Below are positions 34,108 to 42,309 of a stretch of DNA of 42,796 nt, piece after piece; position 1 is the stretch's first letter; the number at the start of each line of letters is the position of its first letter. Source of the stretch: Planctomycetaceae bacterium (GTDB lineage Bacteria > Planctomycetota > Planctomycetia > Pirellulales > UBA1268); assembly GCA_947449135.1 (NCBI GenBank), contig CANFQO010000021.1, positions 1 to 42,796 of the forward strand, in the 5' to 3' direction. A program made the position numbers and the translations under genes. The notes below the pieces were generated by a model. The model made no database searches and was not told the origin of the DNA. It was given only the letters and a program-made list of their open reading frames with translations.

Positions 34108-35447
34108 TGGCCAGCTCCCCCCGCGCGTTTCGGCCCAGCGACCGACAGCGGCGCAAACCAGCAACAGCCGCGGACAAGCTCCGACTGACCGCTGCCGAGC
34201 ACCGGCTGCGGATCACCGAGCAGGTGCATGACCGCCAGAGGCGTGGAGGCGGCGAGATCATCGACCGTGGTGACGAGATCGGCGCCGCCTCGCTTGAGCG
34301 GCCGCAGAGGGAAGATGGCGGCATGGGCATGCCCCAGAGGGCCGTTCACCCCCAGCGGCCGCACGAACTCGGCCAGCGGACCGGCGGGCCTGCCACGCGT
34401 CACCACGCCCACGATCAGGGCGGTGTGCCGGGCATGCACCGGCTCGCGAGAAAAACTCAGCCACCGGGCGGCCACTGCCGGATCACTCGTCTGTGGATGG
34501 TCATCGCCAGTCGCCTCGCCCAGCGGACGGATCAGTTCGACGCCGACGAGCCCATGCACCTCGGCCACGATGACCATCGCCACGCATTCGGCCTTGGACT
34601 GTTCGAGAACCGCAGTCGCCAGCTCATCGAGTTTGACGGCCGGCTCTTCGTCGGCTGGCTCGAAGCCCGCCCGCCCGCTCGGCAGGCCCTCCCAGATCAG
34701 GCCCGACGCAAGCTGCACGTCGGGCACAAGATTCCCTTCGACCAGGCTGTAATCAATCGCTGCAAAGGGCTGCGGGCTGCGGTGAAACACCGCCCCGCAG
34801 GCGGCCAGCATTTCGCCCGCGATCGCGGAGAGCGGCCGGTCATCCGCCAAGGCAGCGAGCCCGAGGCCAAAAGCATGCCGTGGCACAGGCCGACTCGTCG
34901 CTTGGGGAATGCGGCCCAGCAGCACATCGTCAGACGCGCCGCAGATTTCTGCCTGGAGGCCGCTGGTGCCTGGCGATTGCATGCCAATAAAGAGAATGTT
35001 GCCCACACGGAGATCGGCGGCGATGCTCGGCAAGGCGGGTGCCGCGATCGGGCCGGCTGCCTGTGGCTTACCGGGCGGCTGTGTTCCCCCGGACGGCTGC
35101 GTTCCCTTGCCAACTTGGGATTCTCTCAGCAGCGGGGCCAGCCGCGTCAGCTCCAGCACGCGGCCCACCGGTTCGCTGGCGGCACCGATCAGGCACAGAC
35201 CGCCGGCGGTTTTTGCGGCGCGGTGAACATTGAACAGGATGCGGATTCCGGCGGAGCTCAGAAACTTCACGCCGCTGCAGTCGAGCCGAATCGCGTGATG
35301 CCCGCGCCGCAGTTCTTCCGCGACGACATGCTCCAGTTCCTCCCCCGTTTCCGCATCGATCCGGCCGCTGACGACCAGTTCGACAACCGCATCATTGGAC
35401 CCGACTAGGGGAGCGCCGCTCGTTCTTCGCTCGATGCTGATGTCCAT
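34104..35447 (-). CDS. STAS-domain protein with a large unknown C-terminal domain
   Basis: From the ATG at 35447 it is 447 residues; a GTG five codons earlier is possible. Residues about 1-115 are a STAS domain of the anti-sigma-factor-antagonist type, with the loop RLDCSGVKFLSSAGIRILF that carries the usual phosphorylatable Ser. A Pro/Gly-rich linker follows, and then about 300 residues that I do not recognise, starting near VGNILFIGMQSPG. It heads the TrpX-like transporter operon and overlaps the permease. A regulatory link between a partner-switching signal and the transporter is inferred from this position. Confidence 0.7.
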   Translation of the reverse strand: MDISIERRTSGAPLVGSNDAVVELVVSGRIDAETGEELEHVVAEELRRGHHAIRLDCSGVKFLSSAGIRILFNVHRAAKTAGGLCLIGAASEPVGRVLELTRLAPLLRESQVGKGTQPSGGTQPPGKPQAAGPIAAPALPSIAADLRVGNILFIGMQSPGTSGLQAEICGASDDVLLGRIPQATSRPVPRHAFGLGLAALADDRPLSAIAGEMLAACGAVFHRSPQPFAAIDYSLVEGNLVPDVQLASGLIWEGLPSGRAGFEPADEEPAVKLDELATAVLEQSKAECVAMVIVAEVHGLVGVELIRPLGEATGDDHPQTSDPAVAARWLSFSREPVHARHTALIVGVVTRGRPAGPLAEFVRPLGVNGPLGHAHAAIFPLRPLKRGGADLVTTVDDLAASTPLAVMHLLGDPQPVLGSGQSELVRGCCWFAPLSVAGPKRAGGAGQ

Positions 35448-35555
35448 GGGCGATCCGCGCACACCAACGGGAGGGAAGCAGGGAATGGGATTCGGAAAGC
35501 GAGAGATCGCTTACGAGAGAACCCTTATAGTAGCGGCCCACCGAAAGGAACAGTC

Positions 35556-35999
35556 ATGGACACACTCTGGATTCTGCTGGCCACGGGGGCAGGCGCCTGC
35601 ATAGCGCTCCAGGCGGCGGCCAACGGCTCCCTGCGGACCAATCTCGCCGACGCCCGCTATGCGGCCTTTTTCTCAATCTGCGGCACGATCCTGACGGCCG
35701 TGGTCGTGATGCTGGCCATCCGGCCGAGCCCGCCGGCAATGGCAACCATGCGGGCGGCGCCGTGGTGGAACTGGATCGGCGGCCCGCTCGGGGCGCTGAT
35801 CGTTTTGTCGGGAGCTGCCCTCGCCCCTAGGCTCGGTGCCGCGGCCTTCATCGCCTCCGTCGTGGCCGGGCAGTTGCTCTGTTCGCTCCTGCTCGATCAC
35901 TTCGGCCTGATGAACCTGCCCCAACAGGCCCTGACATCGGGCCGGCTCATCGGCGCGGCGATGGTCTTCGCCGGCGTGATGCTCGTGAAATACTGGTAG
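35556..35999 (+). CDS. Small membrane protein of the DMT/YdcZ (DUF606) family
   Basis: A 147-residue integral membrane protein with about five spans (LWILLATGAGACIALQAAANG, then AAFFSICGTILTAVVVMLAI and others). The start ALQAAANGSLR and the final RLIGAAMVFAGVMLVKYW match the YdcZ branch of drug/metabolite transporters. An excellent ribosome-binding site (AAAGGAA, 35544-35550) precedes the ATG. It is divergent from the STAS gene. The substrate is unknown. Confidence 0.82.
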   Translation: MDTLWILLATGAGACIALQAAANGSLRTNLADARYAAFFSICGTILTAVVVMLAIRPSPPAMATMRAAPWWNWIGGPLGALIVLSGAALAPRLGAAAFIASVVAGQLLCSLLLDHFGLMNLPQQALTSGRLIGAAMVFAGVMLVKYW

Positions 36000-36014
36000 G
36001 CAGCAGCCGACTGC

Positions 36015-36506
36015 TCACTGGCCGACGACGGCGGGAAAGCCCGCTTCGACGAGCGCCTGGTAGCCGGGCTTCAGTGGCCGCACGTCGTAGCCGAGCGGCT
36101 GGAGAATCTCCGCTGCCTTGATGCAGCGGCCGCCCGACAGGCAGTGCAGATAGATGATCTTGTTCTTGGGGAGGAGGTTGGTGAGCGATTCGGGCTTTAC
36201 GCCCTTCTCCAACACAGAGAGCGGCAGCGACCGGGCACCGGAGAGATGCCCCTCGTTCCACTCATCTGTCTCGCGGACATCGACCAGCACGGCCTTCTGA
36301 TCGGCCACGGCCTGCTGCACGGCCGCGAGCGAATCCTGCGTGTGCTCAGCGGCCACCGCAAGACCGCCAGCACTGCCGACAATCAGGGCCAACACAATGG
36401 CGCCGGCACACGCGCCAGCCGCCGCCGCCAGGCGATCGCCGCCCGCCATCCGGAGGCATCGACCGAGCGAATCGGAACACACACGAGAAAACATCCTGAC
36501 CACCAT
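36015..36506 (-). CDS. Exported rhodanese-like protein
   Basis: A single-domain rhodanese of 163 residues after a signal-peptide-like start (hydrophobic AGAIVLALIVGSAGGLAVAA, ending near residue 53). The domain shows VLVDVRETDEWNEGHLSGA and the active-site loop HCLSGGRC with the catalytic Cys, then KAAEILQPLGYDV. It may move sulfur or sense thiols outside the cytoplasm. GGGAGG lies seven bases upstream of the ATG. It is convergent with the YdcZ-like gene, 15 bases apart. Confidence 0.85.
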   Translation of the reverse strand: MVVRMFSRVCSDSLGRCLRMAGGDRLAAAAGACAGAIVLALIVGSAGGLAVAAEHTQDSLAAVQQAVADQKAVLVDVRETDEWNEGHLSGARSLPLSVLEKGVKPESLTNLLPKNKIIYLHCLSGGRCIKAAEILQPLGYDVRPLKPGYQALVEAGFPAVVGQ

Positions 36507-36640
36507 GGCAGCACCTCCCTGGGCTTCGCTCGCATTCGCACCGCCACCTCGGCGGCAGACTGAATTCTACCGCATCCGGCCCGATCGATGCACGGCCAAA
36601 GAGGGCCCTGAGCATGCGTCCAAACCGCCGCATACCCAGA

Positions 36641-36761
36641 GTCCCCCGGCTTCCGCCGGGGGCTTTTATTCCTGCCACAAGATCCCTCAAACGGTCACGT
36701 TACCCACCGCAAGAAGCCCCGGACGGAAGTCCACGGACACCGCGTGCATGCCGCGAGCGGG
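36641..36761. repeat. Dispersed palindromic element, family 1, copy 2
   Basis: The same hairpin as copy 1, CCCCCGGC-TTCC-GCCGGGGG, is at 36643-36662, followed by CTTTTATTCC. After about 50 unrelated bases comes the right half beginning AAGAAGCCCCGGACGG, ending GTGCATGCCGCGAGCGGG. That last tail is shared with copy 3. The element fills the gap between the rhodanese promoter region and the stop codon (36762-36764) of the ABC-F gene. Confidence 0.85.
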
Positions 36762-38558
36762 CTATTCCAGCTCTTCCCAACGCTTGAATGCCGCGGCCAG
36801 CTGGGCTTCGCAGTCTTTCAGCCGCCGCTGCGTGGCGGCGATCTCGGCAGCAGGCTGCTTGTAGAAGGACGGCTCCGCGACCTGCTCATGGAGGGTGGCG
36901 ATATCGGCCTCCAACTTTTCGATGGTCTTCGGCAGGAGTTCGAGCTCTCGCTGCTCTTTATAAGACCGTCGTTTGGTGGCGGTGACGGCGGGCTCCTGCG
37001 GCGTCTCTCTCCGCGATTGTGCCGCCCGCGTCGGCTCAGAGGCTTTGGGCCTGGCCGTCGACCGCTGCCGCAGCCAGTCGTCATACCCGCCGACATATTC
37101 ACGAACGCCGCCATCTTCATAGGCGATCACGCTCGTCGCCACGTTGTTGAGAAACTCGCGGTCGTGGCTCACCATCAGGATCGTGCCGGCAAATTCCACG
37201 AGCCGCTGCTCAAGCAGTTCGAGTGTTTCGGCGTCGAGGTCGTTCGTCGGCTCGTCGAGCACGATGACGTTGGCCGGCTGCGTGAAGAGCTTGGCCAACA
37301 ACACACGGTGCCGCTCGCCGCCTGACAGAAACCGCACCTCCGTGCGGGCCCGCTCTGGTGAAAAGAGAAAATCCTGCAGGTAGCCGATGATGTGCCGTGT
37401 GCGGCCGCCGATGGTGACGGTGTCGTTGCCGCCGGCGATGTTGTCGGCGATCGACTTGTCGCCGTCGAGCTGTCCGCGGAGCTGGTCGAAATAGGCAACG
37501 GCCACCTGCGTTCCCAGTTTGACCGTGCCCTGGTCGGGCGAGAGCTGGCCGAGCAGGAGCCGCAGCAGCGTGGTCTTGCCGGCACCGTTGGGCCCGATGA
37601 TGCCCACCTTGTCTCCACGGAGAATCTCCGTGGAGAAGTCGGCGAGGATCGGCCGCTCGCCGTAGCGAAAGGAGAGATTCTCAACCGCACAGACGAGCGT
37701 GCCGCTGCGGGCCGCCTCCTGGATCACGAGCTTTGCCTGCCCGACCTGCTCGCGTCGCCGGCTGCGTTCAACTCGCATCGCCTCCAGTGCCCTGACACGG
37801 CCTTCATTGCGGGTGCGTCGGGCTTTGATCCCCTGGCGGATCCAGACTTCCTCCTCCGCCAGCCGCTTGTCGAAGAGGGCGTTTTGTTTTTCCTCGGCGG
37901 CGAGGGCGTCGGCCTTCCGCGCCAGAAACGTGTCGTAGTCGCACGACCAGTCGAAGAGTCGGCCGCGATCGATCTCCCAGATCCGCGTCGCCAGCTTGCG
38001 GAGAAACGCCCGGTCGTGCGTGACGAACATCAGCGTGCCCGACCATCCCGACAGGAATTGCTCCAGCCAGTCGATGGCGGCGAGATCGAGGTGATTGGTC
38101 GGCTCGTCGAGGAGAAGGAGGTGCGGCTCGGTGACCAGCTCGCGGGCCAGCAATGTCCGCCGCTTGAGCCCAGCCGACATCGCGCTTATGTCGGCGGTGG
38201 CGTCGATCTGCATGCGTTCGAGCGTGCGGGTAACCCGTTCGTCGGCCTCCCAGCCTTCGATCTCGTGGGCTGCCACGGCGGCATCGAGAGCCTGCCGGAC
38301 GATGGTCAACGCGTCCCCGGCCAGATCCAGCGGCACCTCCTGCGAGAGGTAGGCGACGCGAACGCCCGGGGCGACCGTACAGCGACCGTGGTCTGGCTGT
38401 TCCTGCCCGGCGATCATCTTCAGGAGGGTGGTCTTGCCGGAGCCGTTGCGGCCGAGGAGGCCGATCCGCTGCCCGGCCTCGATCTGCCGGGTGACGCCAT
38501 CCAAAAGTGGCGGACCGCGGTAGGCGATCGTCAGGTCGTCGAGGTGAACGAGGGCCAT
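36762..38558 (-). CDS. uup: ABC-F ATPase, Uup type
   Basis: A soluble protein with two ATPase domains and no membrane part; ABC-F proteins act on ribosomes or branched DNA. From the ATG at 38558 it has 598 residues. The first domain has LLGRNGSGKTTLLKMI and LLLLDEPTNHLDL, the second IIGPNGAGKTTLLRLL, FLSGGERHRVLLAKLF and VIVLDEPTNDLDAETLELLE. The last form and the C-terminal coiled coil after a Pro/Arg-rich linker (from about residue 520) point to Uup. The in-frame extension to 38597 is probably not translated. Confidence 0.9.
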   Translation of the reverse strand: MALVHLDDLTIAYRGPPLLDGVTRQIEAGQRIGLLGRNGSGKTTLLKMIAGQEQPDHGRCTVAPGVRVAYLSQEVPLDLAGDALTIVRQALDAAVAAHEIEGWEADERVTRTLERMQIDATADISAMSAGLKRRTLLARELVTEPHLLLLDEPTNHLDLAAIDWLEQFLSGWSGTLMFVTHDRAFLRKLATRIWEIDRGRLFDWSCDYDTFLARKADALAAEEKQNALFDKRLAEEEVWIRQGIKARRTRNEGRVRALEAMRVERSRRREQVGQAKLVIQEAARSGTLVCAVENLSFRYGERPILADFSTEILRGDKVGIIGPNGAGKTTLLRLLLGQLSPDQGTVKLGTQVAVAYFDQLRGQLDGDKSIADNIAGGNDTVTIGGRTRHIIGYLQDFLFSPERARTEVRFLSGGERHRVLLAKLFTQPANVIVLDEPTNDLDAETLELLEQRLVEFAGTILMVSHDREFLNNVATSVIAYEDGGVREYVGGYDDWLRQRSTARPKASEPTRAAQSRRETPQEPAVTATKRRSYKEQRELELLPKTIEKLEADIATLHEQVAEPSFYKQPAAEIAATQRRLKDCEAQLAAAFKRWEELE

Positions 38559-38806
38559 GGGCAACCGGAGGCAACGGGGAGGGCAGAGCCCTCTCAATCT
38601 ACCGGAATGACATGGTTTTCGAATCCCGGGCCCTTTCCGCGGCCCTCAATGCCGGGTGGAGCCGTCGCAAAAACTCACAGCATTCACATTGCACCCGAAC
38701 ATTCCCCTCACATCAGCCGTACACACTGGCGAGTACCGCGCGGTGGCCACGACGGGCCGCCGCTGTCGGCTGTGATGTGAGCCCGTCGTCATGCAGGGAG
38801 GATGAG

Positions 38807-39118
38807 ATGGTTCGTGAAGATCTCCTGTCGCTGTGCGAAAGCTACGTCCGGAGCCGCGACGAGGCTGCTTCCCAGCGGCCGGTGCCAGCAGTCGACCCTG
38901 CCCCCGAAATCGTCCGCAGCTTCCGGTTGGCGGAGATCTCGGAGAGCGAGATGCAGGCGCTCTTGGCCTACGTCGACGACTCGGAAGACGAAGACGACTC
39001 CCTCGCGGCCGACATGGAGGCCGCCGGAATCACTCTCCACGTCTACAACGGTCTCGACGTCGATATGGCCGACGATGACGACGACGAGCCCGCCTGGCAG
39101 CCCGGCCAGCCCCGGTAG
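38807..39118 (+). CDS. Small acidic hypothetical protein
   Basis: A 103-residue protein I do not recognise. The start is well set: AGGGAGG (38795-38801) lies five bases before the ATG, although the frame is open 300 bases further up. The N-terminal half looks helical (EDLLSLCESYVRSRDEAA; EISESEMQALLAYVDD). The C-terminal half is strongly acidic, with DDSEDEDD and a run of Asp near the end. No signal peptide or membrane span is visible. A family-1 palindrome follows directly. Confidence 0.65.
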   Translation: MVREDLLSLCESYVRSRDEAASQRPVPAVDPAPEIVRSFRLAEISESEMQALLAYVDDSEDEDDSLAADMEAAGITLHVYNGLDVDMADDDDDEPAWQPGQPR

Positions 39119-39138
39119 TTGGCCCGAAGGCAGCCGGA

Positions 39139-39244
39139 GTCCCCCGGCTTCCGCCGGGGGCTTCTTGCCAAACGGTTTGCAGCGTCTTTGACAAAAAGCC
39201 CCGGGTGGAAACCCGGGGACACCGTGTGCATGCCGCGAGCGGGG
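39139..39244. repeat. Dispersed palindromic element, family 1, copy 3
   Basis: Best-formed copy: the hairpin CCCCCGGC-TTCC-GCCGGGGG at 39141-39160 is followed by CTTCTTGCC. The right half has its own hairpin, CCCCGGGT-GGAA-ACCCGGGG (about 39199-39218), and the tail GTGTGCATGCCGCGAGCGGG shared with copy 2. It lies between the acidic-protein gene and a small gene on the other strand, where it could act as a bidirectional terminator. Confidence 0.85.
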
Positions 39245-39262
39245 CTCAGTGACCGCACCGGA

Positions 39263-39514
39263 CTAGAAGCAGTCGTTTCTGACTTCCTGCGCGATCAGCT
39301 GCCTGATCCGCTGGATCGCCTGCTGCTCCATCGCCTTCGCGTCGCACCAGAACTGCTTCAGGTCGTCGCGCCATTCGGCGTTGGCGATGTATTGGTCGTA
39401 CCTCCAGAGCGCGTCGAGCCGGCGGCTCAGCTCATGCACGAGGTCGTGATCGTGATCGGCGATGCCCGCGGTCTCGCCTACGTGGCAGAGTTCTCGTTCA
39501 GCGGCAAAGTACAT
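39263..39514 (-). CDS. Small hypothetical helical protein
   Basis: An 83-residue protein without a recognised family, starting at the ATG 39514 (MYFAAERELCHVGE); GGGAG is about ten bases upstream. It is mostly helical and rich in charged and aromatic residues (HELSRRLDALWRYDQYIANA; DDLKQFWCDAKAMEQQAI). The in-frame extension to 39619 is low-complexity and unlikely. Base use and residue mix look like those of a real gene, but support is moderate. Confidence 0.55.
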   Translation of the reverse strand: MYFAAERELCHVGETAGIADHDHDLVHELSRRLDALWRYDQYIANAEWRDDLKQFWCDAKAMEQQAIQRIRQLIAQEVRNDCF

Positions 39515-39679
39515 AAATGAAAATCTCCCGGAGGTTTTCGGTGCTGGGTCGAGACGAGCAGCTTGAGGCTCGCCCACGGGACTGTTGGGAGACCGCTCCG
39601 CGGCGGCAAATCCAGACAACCTCGCCCGAAATTCCTGACGGACAGTTTCCTCGCGAGGCCCCTGCCCCGTCGCGGCACG

Positions 39680-40066
39680 TCAGGGGAGCATCCAGTCGGG
39701 CAGGCGACGGATCTTCCCTTCCTGGTCGACGCAGACCACGGTCGTGGTGCCCGTGGCGAGGATCGTCGTGCCGCGGATCAGCTCGTAGGCATGCTTGATG
39801 TGGGCCGCCCCGATCTTCTCCACCCGGGTCCGCAGCCGAAGCAGGTCGTCGTAATCGGCCGGGGCGTGATACTTACACGAGAGATCCGACACCACCATAA
39901 AGAGTCCCGCCTCCTCAAACTCGCGGTAGGTCCGGCCGAGGGCCCGGAGCATCTCGGTGCGGCCCATTTCGAAGTAGGTGAGGTAGTTGGCATGGTGCAG
40001 CCGCCGTTGCCCGTCGGTCTCCTGATACCGCACCCGGATCTCGATCTCGTGCACCGCTTCGGCCAT
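39680..40066 (-). CDS. Acyl-CoA thioesterase, YbgC/4-hydroxybenzoyl-CoA type
   Basis: A hot-dog-fold thioesterase of about 128 residues from the ATG at 40066. The active-site region EIRVRYQETDGQRRLHHANY carries the catalytic Asp and the HANY turn, then LTYFEMGRTEML. The first part replaces the usual Gly-Gly or Gly-Val pair after the Asp with GQRR, a small deviation. The substrate acyl-CoA is not predictable. A longer frame to 40117 adds an unlikely leader. It is divergent from the ACT-domain gene. Confidence 0.82.
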   Translation of the reverse strand: MAEAVHEIEIRVRYQETDGQRRLHHANYLTYFEMGRTEMLRALGRTYREFEEAGLFMVVSDLSCKYHAPADYDDLLRLRTRVEKIGAAHIKHAYELIRGTTILATGTTTVVCVDQEGKIRRLPDWMLP

Positions 40067-40261
40067 GACCAGATTCCTCGAGGACGTAGCCGGCGGCTCC
40101 ATCGCAGCCGGTGCCACTGGCTTCGTTGACCAGCCGGGCCTCCAGACTCTATTCTTTCCGAGGATTTCACGGCAAAGGCACGGCGAAAGCTGGCCGCGGC
40201 GTGGTTCCTTGAAAATCCCGCCCGCAGCCCTCCGCCCCCAATACCCTCAGGAGTTTGTGAC

Positions 40262-40762
40262 GTGAGCTTAGGCGACGCCGGCGAAGGGATGGGGGTTGGT
40301 TTCGCAACCGCGCGAGGCCGCAATTGGCCGACCCTGCGACAGTTCACCGTGTTTCTTGAAAACAGGGTGGGACAGTTGCTCGAAGTGGTGCGTCGCTTCG
40401 AGGGATCGAGGGTGAAGATCGTGGCCCTCTCGATCAGTGACTCGGGCGAGTGTGCCTTCGCCCGCTTCTTGCTCAGCCATCCGGAGCAGGGCCGCGAGAT
40501 CCTGGAGCGCGGTGGCCTGGCCTTGATCGAGAGCGATCTGATCGGCGTGGAACTGCCCGACGACAATCAGCCGCTCCTGCGGATCTGCACGGCGCTCTTG
40601 CAGGCCGAGGTGAACATCATCCAGGCCTACCCGATCCTCTCGCGGCCCCGCGGCCGACCGGCGGTGGCGTTGATGGTCGACAACACAGAGATGGGGCTGG
40701 AGACGCTCGCCAACAAGGGCTTCACGACGATCAGCGAGGACGATCTCGACGAGCACGATTAG
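40262..40762 (+). CDS. ACT-domain protein (putative amino-acid sensor)
   Basis: A 166-residue protein that appears to hold two ACT-like units: LRQFTVFLENRVGQLLEVVR at about residue 25 and LLRICTALLQAEVNIIQAY at about residue 105. Such proteins bind small ligands, often amino acids. The GTG start at 40262 is backed by AGGAG eight bases upstream; an ATG nine codons later is less well placed. No catalytic domain is attached, so a regulatory role is the best guess. Confidence 0.7.
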   Translation: MSLGDAGEGMGVGFATARGRNWPTLRQFTVFLENRVGQLLEVVRRFEGSRVKIVALSISDSGECAFARFLLSHPEQGREILERGGLALIESDLIGVELPDDNQPLLRICTALLQAEVNIIQAYPILSRPRGRPAVALMVDNTEMGLETLANKGFTTISEDDLDEHD

Positions 40763-40770
40763 CTGGCTTC

Positions 40771-40797
40771 GGAAAAAGTCATCTCCGGACTTTTTCC
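40771..40797. terminator. Bidirectional terminator-like hairpin
   Basis: GGAAAAAGTC (40771-40780) and GACTTTTTCC (40788-40797) form a perfect 10-bp stem around ATCTCCG. The A and T tracts in the arms give a T run on both strands. It lies in the 61 bases between the convergent ACT-domain and zinc-ribbon genes, the expected place for a shared terminator. Confidence 0.6.
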
Positions 40798-40823
40798 ACG
40801 AAGTCGGCGAGTGAAAACGCCGC

Positions 40824-41444
40824 TCACTCAAACATGCCGTCGGGCAGGCCGTTGACCTGCCTCACGATGATCTTCTGGATCGAGTCCCAGGCGACGGCTG
40901 TGAGCGTGACTGTGCCATCGGCAGCCCGGCTGGCAAACAGCCCATGTGAGCCGGCCGACCAGCGGAACTCATAAAACTCCGGCAGGATCACGCTGCCGCC
41001 AGCGACGTGTATTTCCACGATGCCGCCGTGCTCCACCTCTTGAAACAGTCGGGCCACGAGCGTTGCCGTCGGATGGCCGTGCAACGCCTCGGCTGCTTGC
41101 TCCGCCACCACGCCTCCCGATTGCACTTGCCCGACTTCCGCGGGGAGTTCCACAAACTCGGTCACCGACACCTGGCTGCCGCTGTCGTCACCGAGACCGG
41201 CGAAGAGATCCTCCAGTGACCCCAACTGGCTGCCGGCTTCCTCAGTCTTGCCGCCGACACCCGGAATGCTGACGGGCGTGCCACATTTCGAACACTTCCC
41301 CCGCTGCCCCGCCATTTTGGCCGGCACGATGATGCGATGGCCGTTGGAGCAATTGAAGACGATCTTGCCGGCCGCTCCAGCCGCCGCCCCGGGGAGGTGG
41401 GGCTCCGGCATCCTGCGGTCGCCTCGTGCTGCGTCGTCTGCCAT
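40824..41444 (-). CDS. Zinc-ribbon hypothetical protein
   Basis: A 206-residue protein. Residues about 28-62 form a ribbon of planctomycete style, FNCSNGHRIIVPAKMAGQRG then KCSKCGTPVSIP, in which one Cys is replaced by His (C..GH plus CxxC). The rest is a beta-rich domain of unknown function (EHGGIVEIHVAGGSVILPEF; DGTVTLTAVAWDSIQKIIVR) that may bind another protein or DNA. There is no signal peptide. It is divergent from the zinc-ribbon membrane protein at 41625. Confidence 0.7.
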   Translation of the reverse strand: MADDAARGDRRMPEPHLPGAAAGAAGKIVFNCSNGHRIIVPAKMAGQRGKCSKCGTPVSIPGVGGKTEEAGSQLGSLEDLFAGLGDDSGSQVSVTEFVELPAEVGQVQSGGVVAEQAAEALHGHPTATLVARLFQEVEHGGIVEIHVAGGSVILPEFYEFRWSAGSHGLFASRAADGTVTLTAVAWDSIQKIIVRQVNGLPDGMFE

Positions 41445-41624
41445 GGCCGTGGCGGCTTTCCTTCGGTGTGCCGGCGTGGTCGGATCCCGTGCCGCAAGTC
41501 TAGCTTGCTCTTAGGCGTCTTGACGGGGAGGGGCTAGGCTCTGACACTGCCGCGGGTCTGGTCGCTGCGGTCGGGAAGAGCCGGATCGCCCCCGACGCCC
41601 CCATTTTCGCCCAGGATCGAGTCC

Positions 41625-42287
41625 ATGGCCATCCAAGTCATCTGCCCCGGTTGCCGGTCCACCTTCACCGTCAGCGACAAATTTGCGGGCCAGACAGGCC
41701 CCTGCCCGAAATGCAAGAAGCCGATCACCATCCCCACTGACGCCGCGAAGGAGGTGAAGATCCATGGGCCGGAGGAGGAGGCCGCCCGTTCCGGCCGGGG
41801 CCCTGTGGCACCGATCGTGTTCGTGGAACATCGTGTTCCAAAGGTCGTCTCCGTCGCCTTGGTCGCAGGTGCGGTTATGACGATGCTGCTGGCGTTCGCC
41901 GCCCGGATGGTCTGGGGCCCTGGCGGGGCGCCCACATGGCTGCTGGCGGCCACGGCCTGCATCGTGGCCATGCCGTGCGCCTGGGCGGGGTATCAGGTTG
42001 TTCGCGACCGGGATCTGGAGCCCTACTTTGGCCGCTCGTTGCTCCTTCGCACGGCCATCTGCGGCGCGGTCTATGCGGGGCTCTGGTTCGTGAAGGGCTT
42101 CCTGCCGCCCGATCTGACCAACGACATGTGGCCGTGGGTCTACATAGCGCCCCCGTTCCTGGTGGCGGGGGCCCTGGCCGCACTCGCCACGCTCGACCTC
42201 GACTGGGGAACAGGCGTGGCCCACTTTTCGCTCTACGTGATGTTCACAGCGCTGTTGCGCTGGCTGGCCGGATTCATGCCGGTCTGA
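41625..42287 (+). CDS. Membrane protein with N-terminal zinc ribbon
   Basis: A 220-residue protein. The first 38 residues are a Cys4 ribbon (VICPGCRSTFTVSDKFAGQT, then PCPKCKKPITIP). About five membrane spans follow, for example SVALVAGAVMTMLLAFAARM and WLLAATACIVAMPCAWAGYQ. Proteins with this ribbon-plus-membrane layout are frequent in Planctomycetota, but their function is unknown. AGGA is eight bases upstream of the ATG. The partial HD gene starts 22 bases after the stop, so the two may form an operon. Confidence 0.7.
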   Translation: MAIQVICPGCRSTFTVSDKFAGQTGPCPKCKKPITIPTDAAKEVKIHGPEEEAARSGRGPVAPIVFVEHRVPKVVSVALVAGAVMTMLLAFAARMVWGPGGAPTWLLAATACIVAMPCAWAGYQVVRDRDLEPYFGRSLLLRTAICGAVYAGLWFVKGFLPPDLTNDMWPWVYIAPPFLVAGALAALATLDLDWGTGVAHFSLYVMFTALLRWLAGFMPV

Positions 42288-42309
42288 TGCCCGTGCCGTG
42301 GAGCCGCCG

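Noticed and set aside
34107-35408. Open frame of 433 codons antisense to the STAS-domain gene
   Set aside because: It mirrors the STAS gene almost exactly, and the translation is rich in His/Arg/Gln without any family motif. Similar shadows (7811-8965, 9533-10726, 37392-38780) were rejected for the same reason.
38600-38660. tRNA-like stretch TTTTCGAATCCCG
   Set aside because: It resembles a T-loop, but the flanking bases do not pair into T-stem and acceptor stem, and no anticodon arm is present.
38716-38731. Second possible sigma-54 promoter, TGGCGAGTACCGCGC
   Set aside because: The GG and GC have the right spacing, but the TT before GC is missing and the first box is poor.
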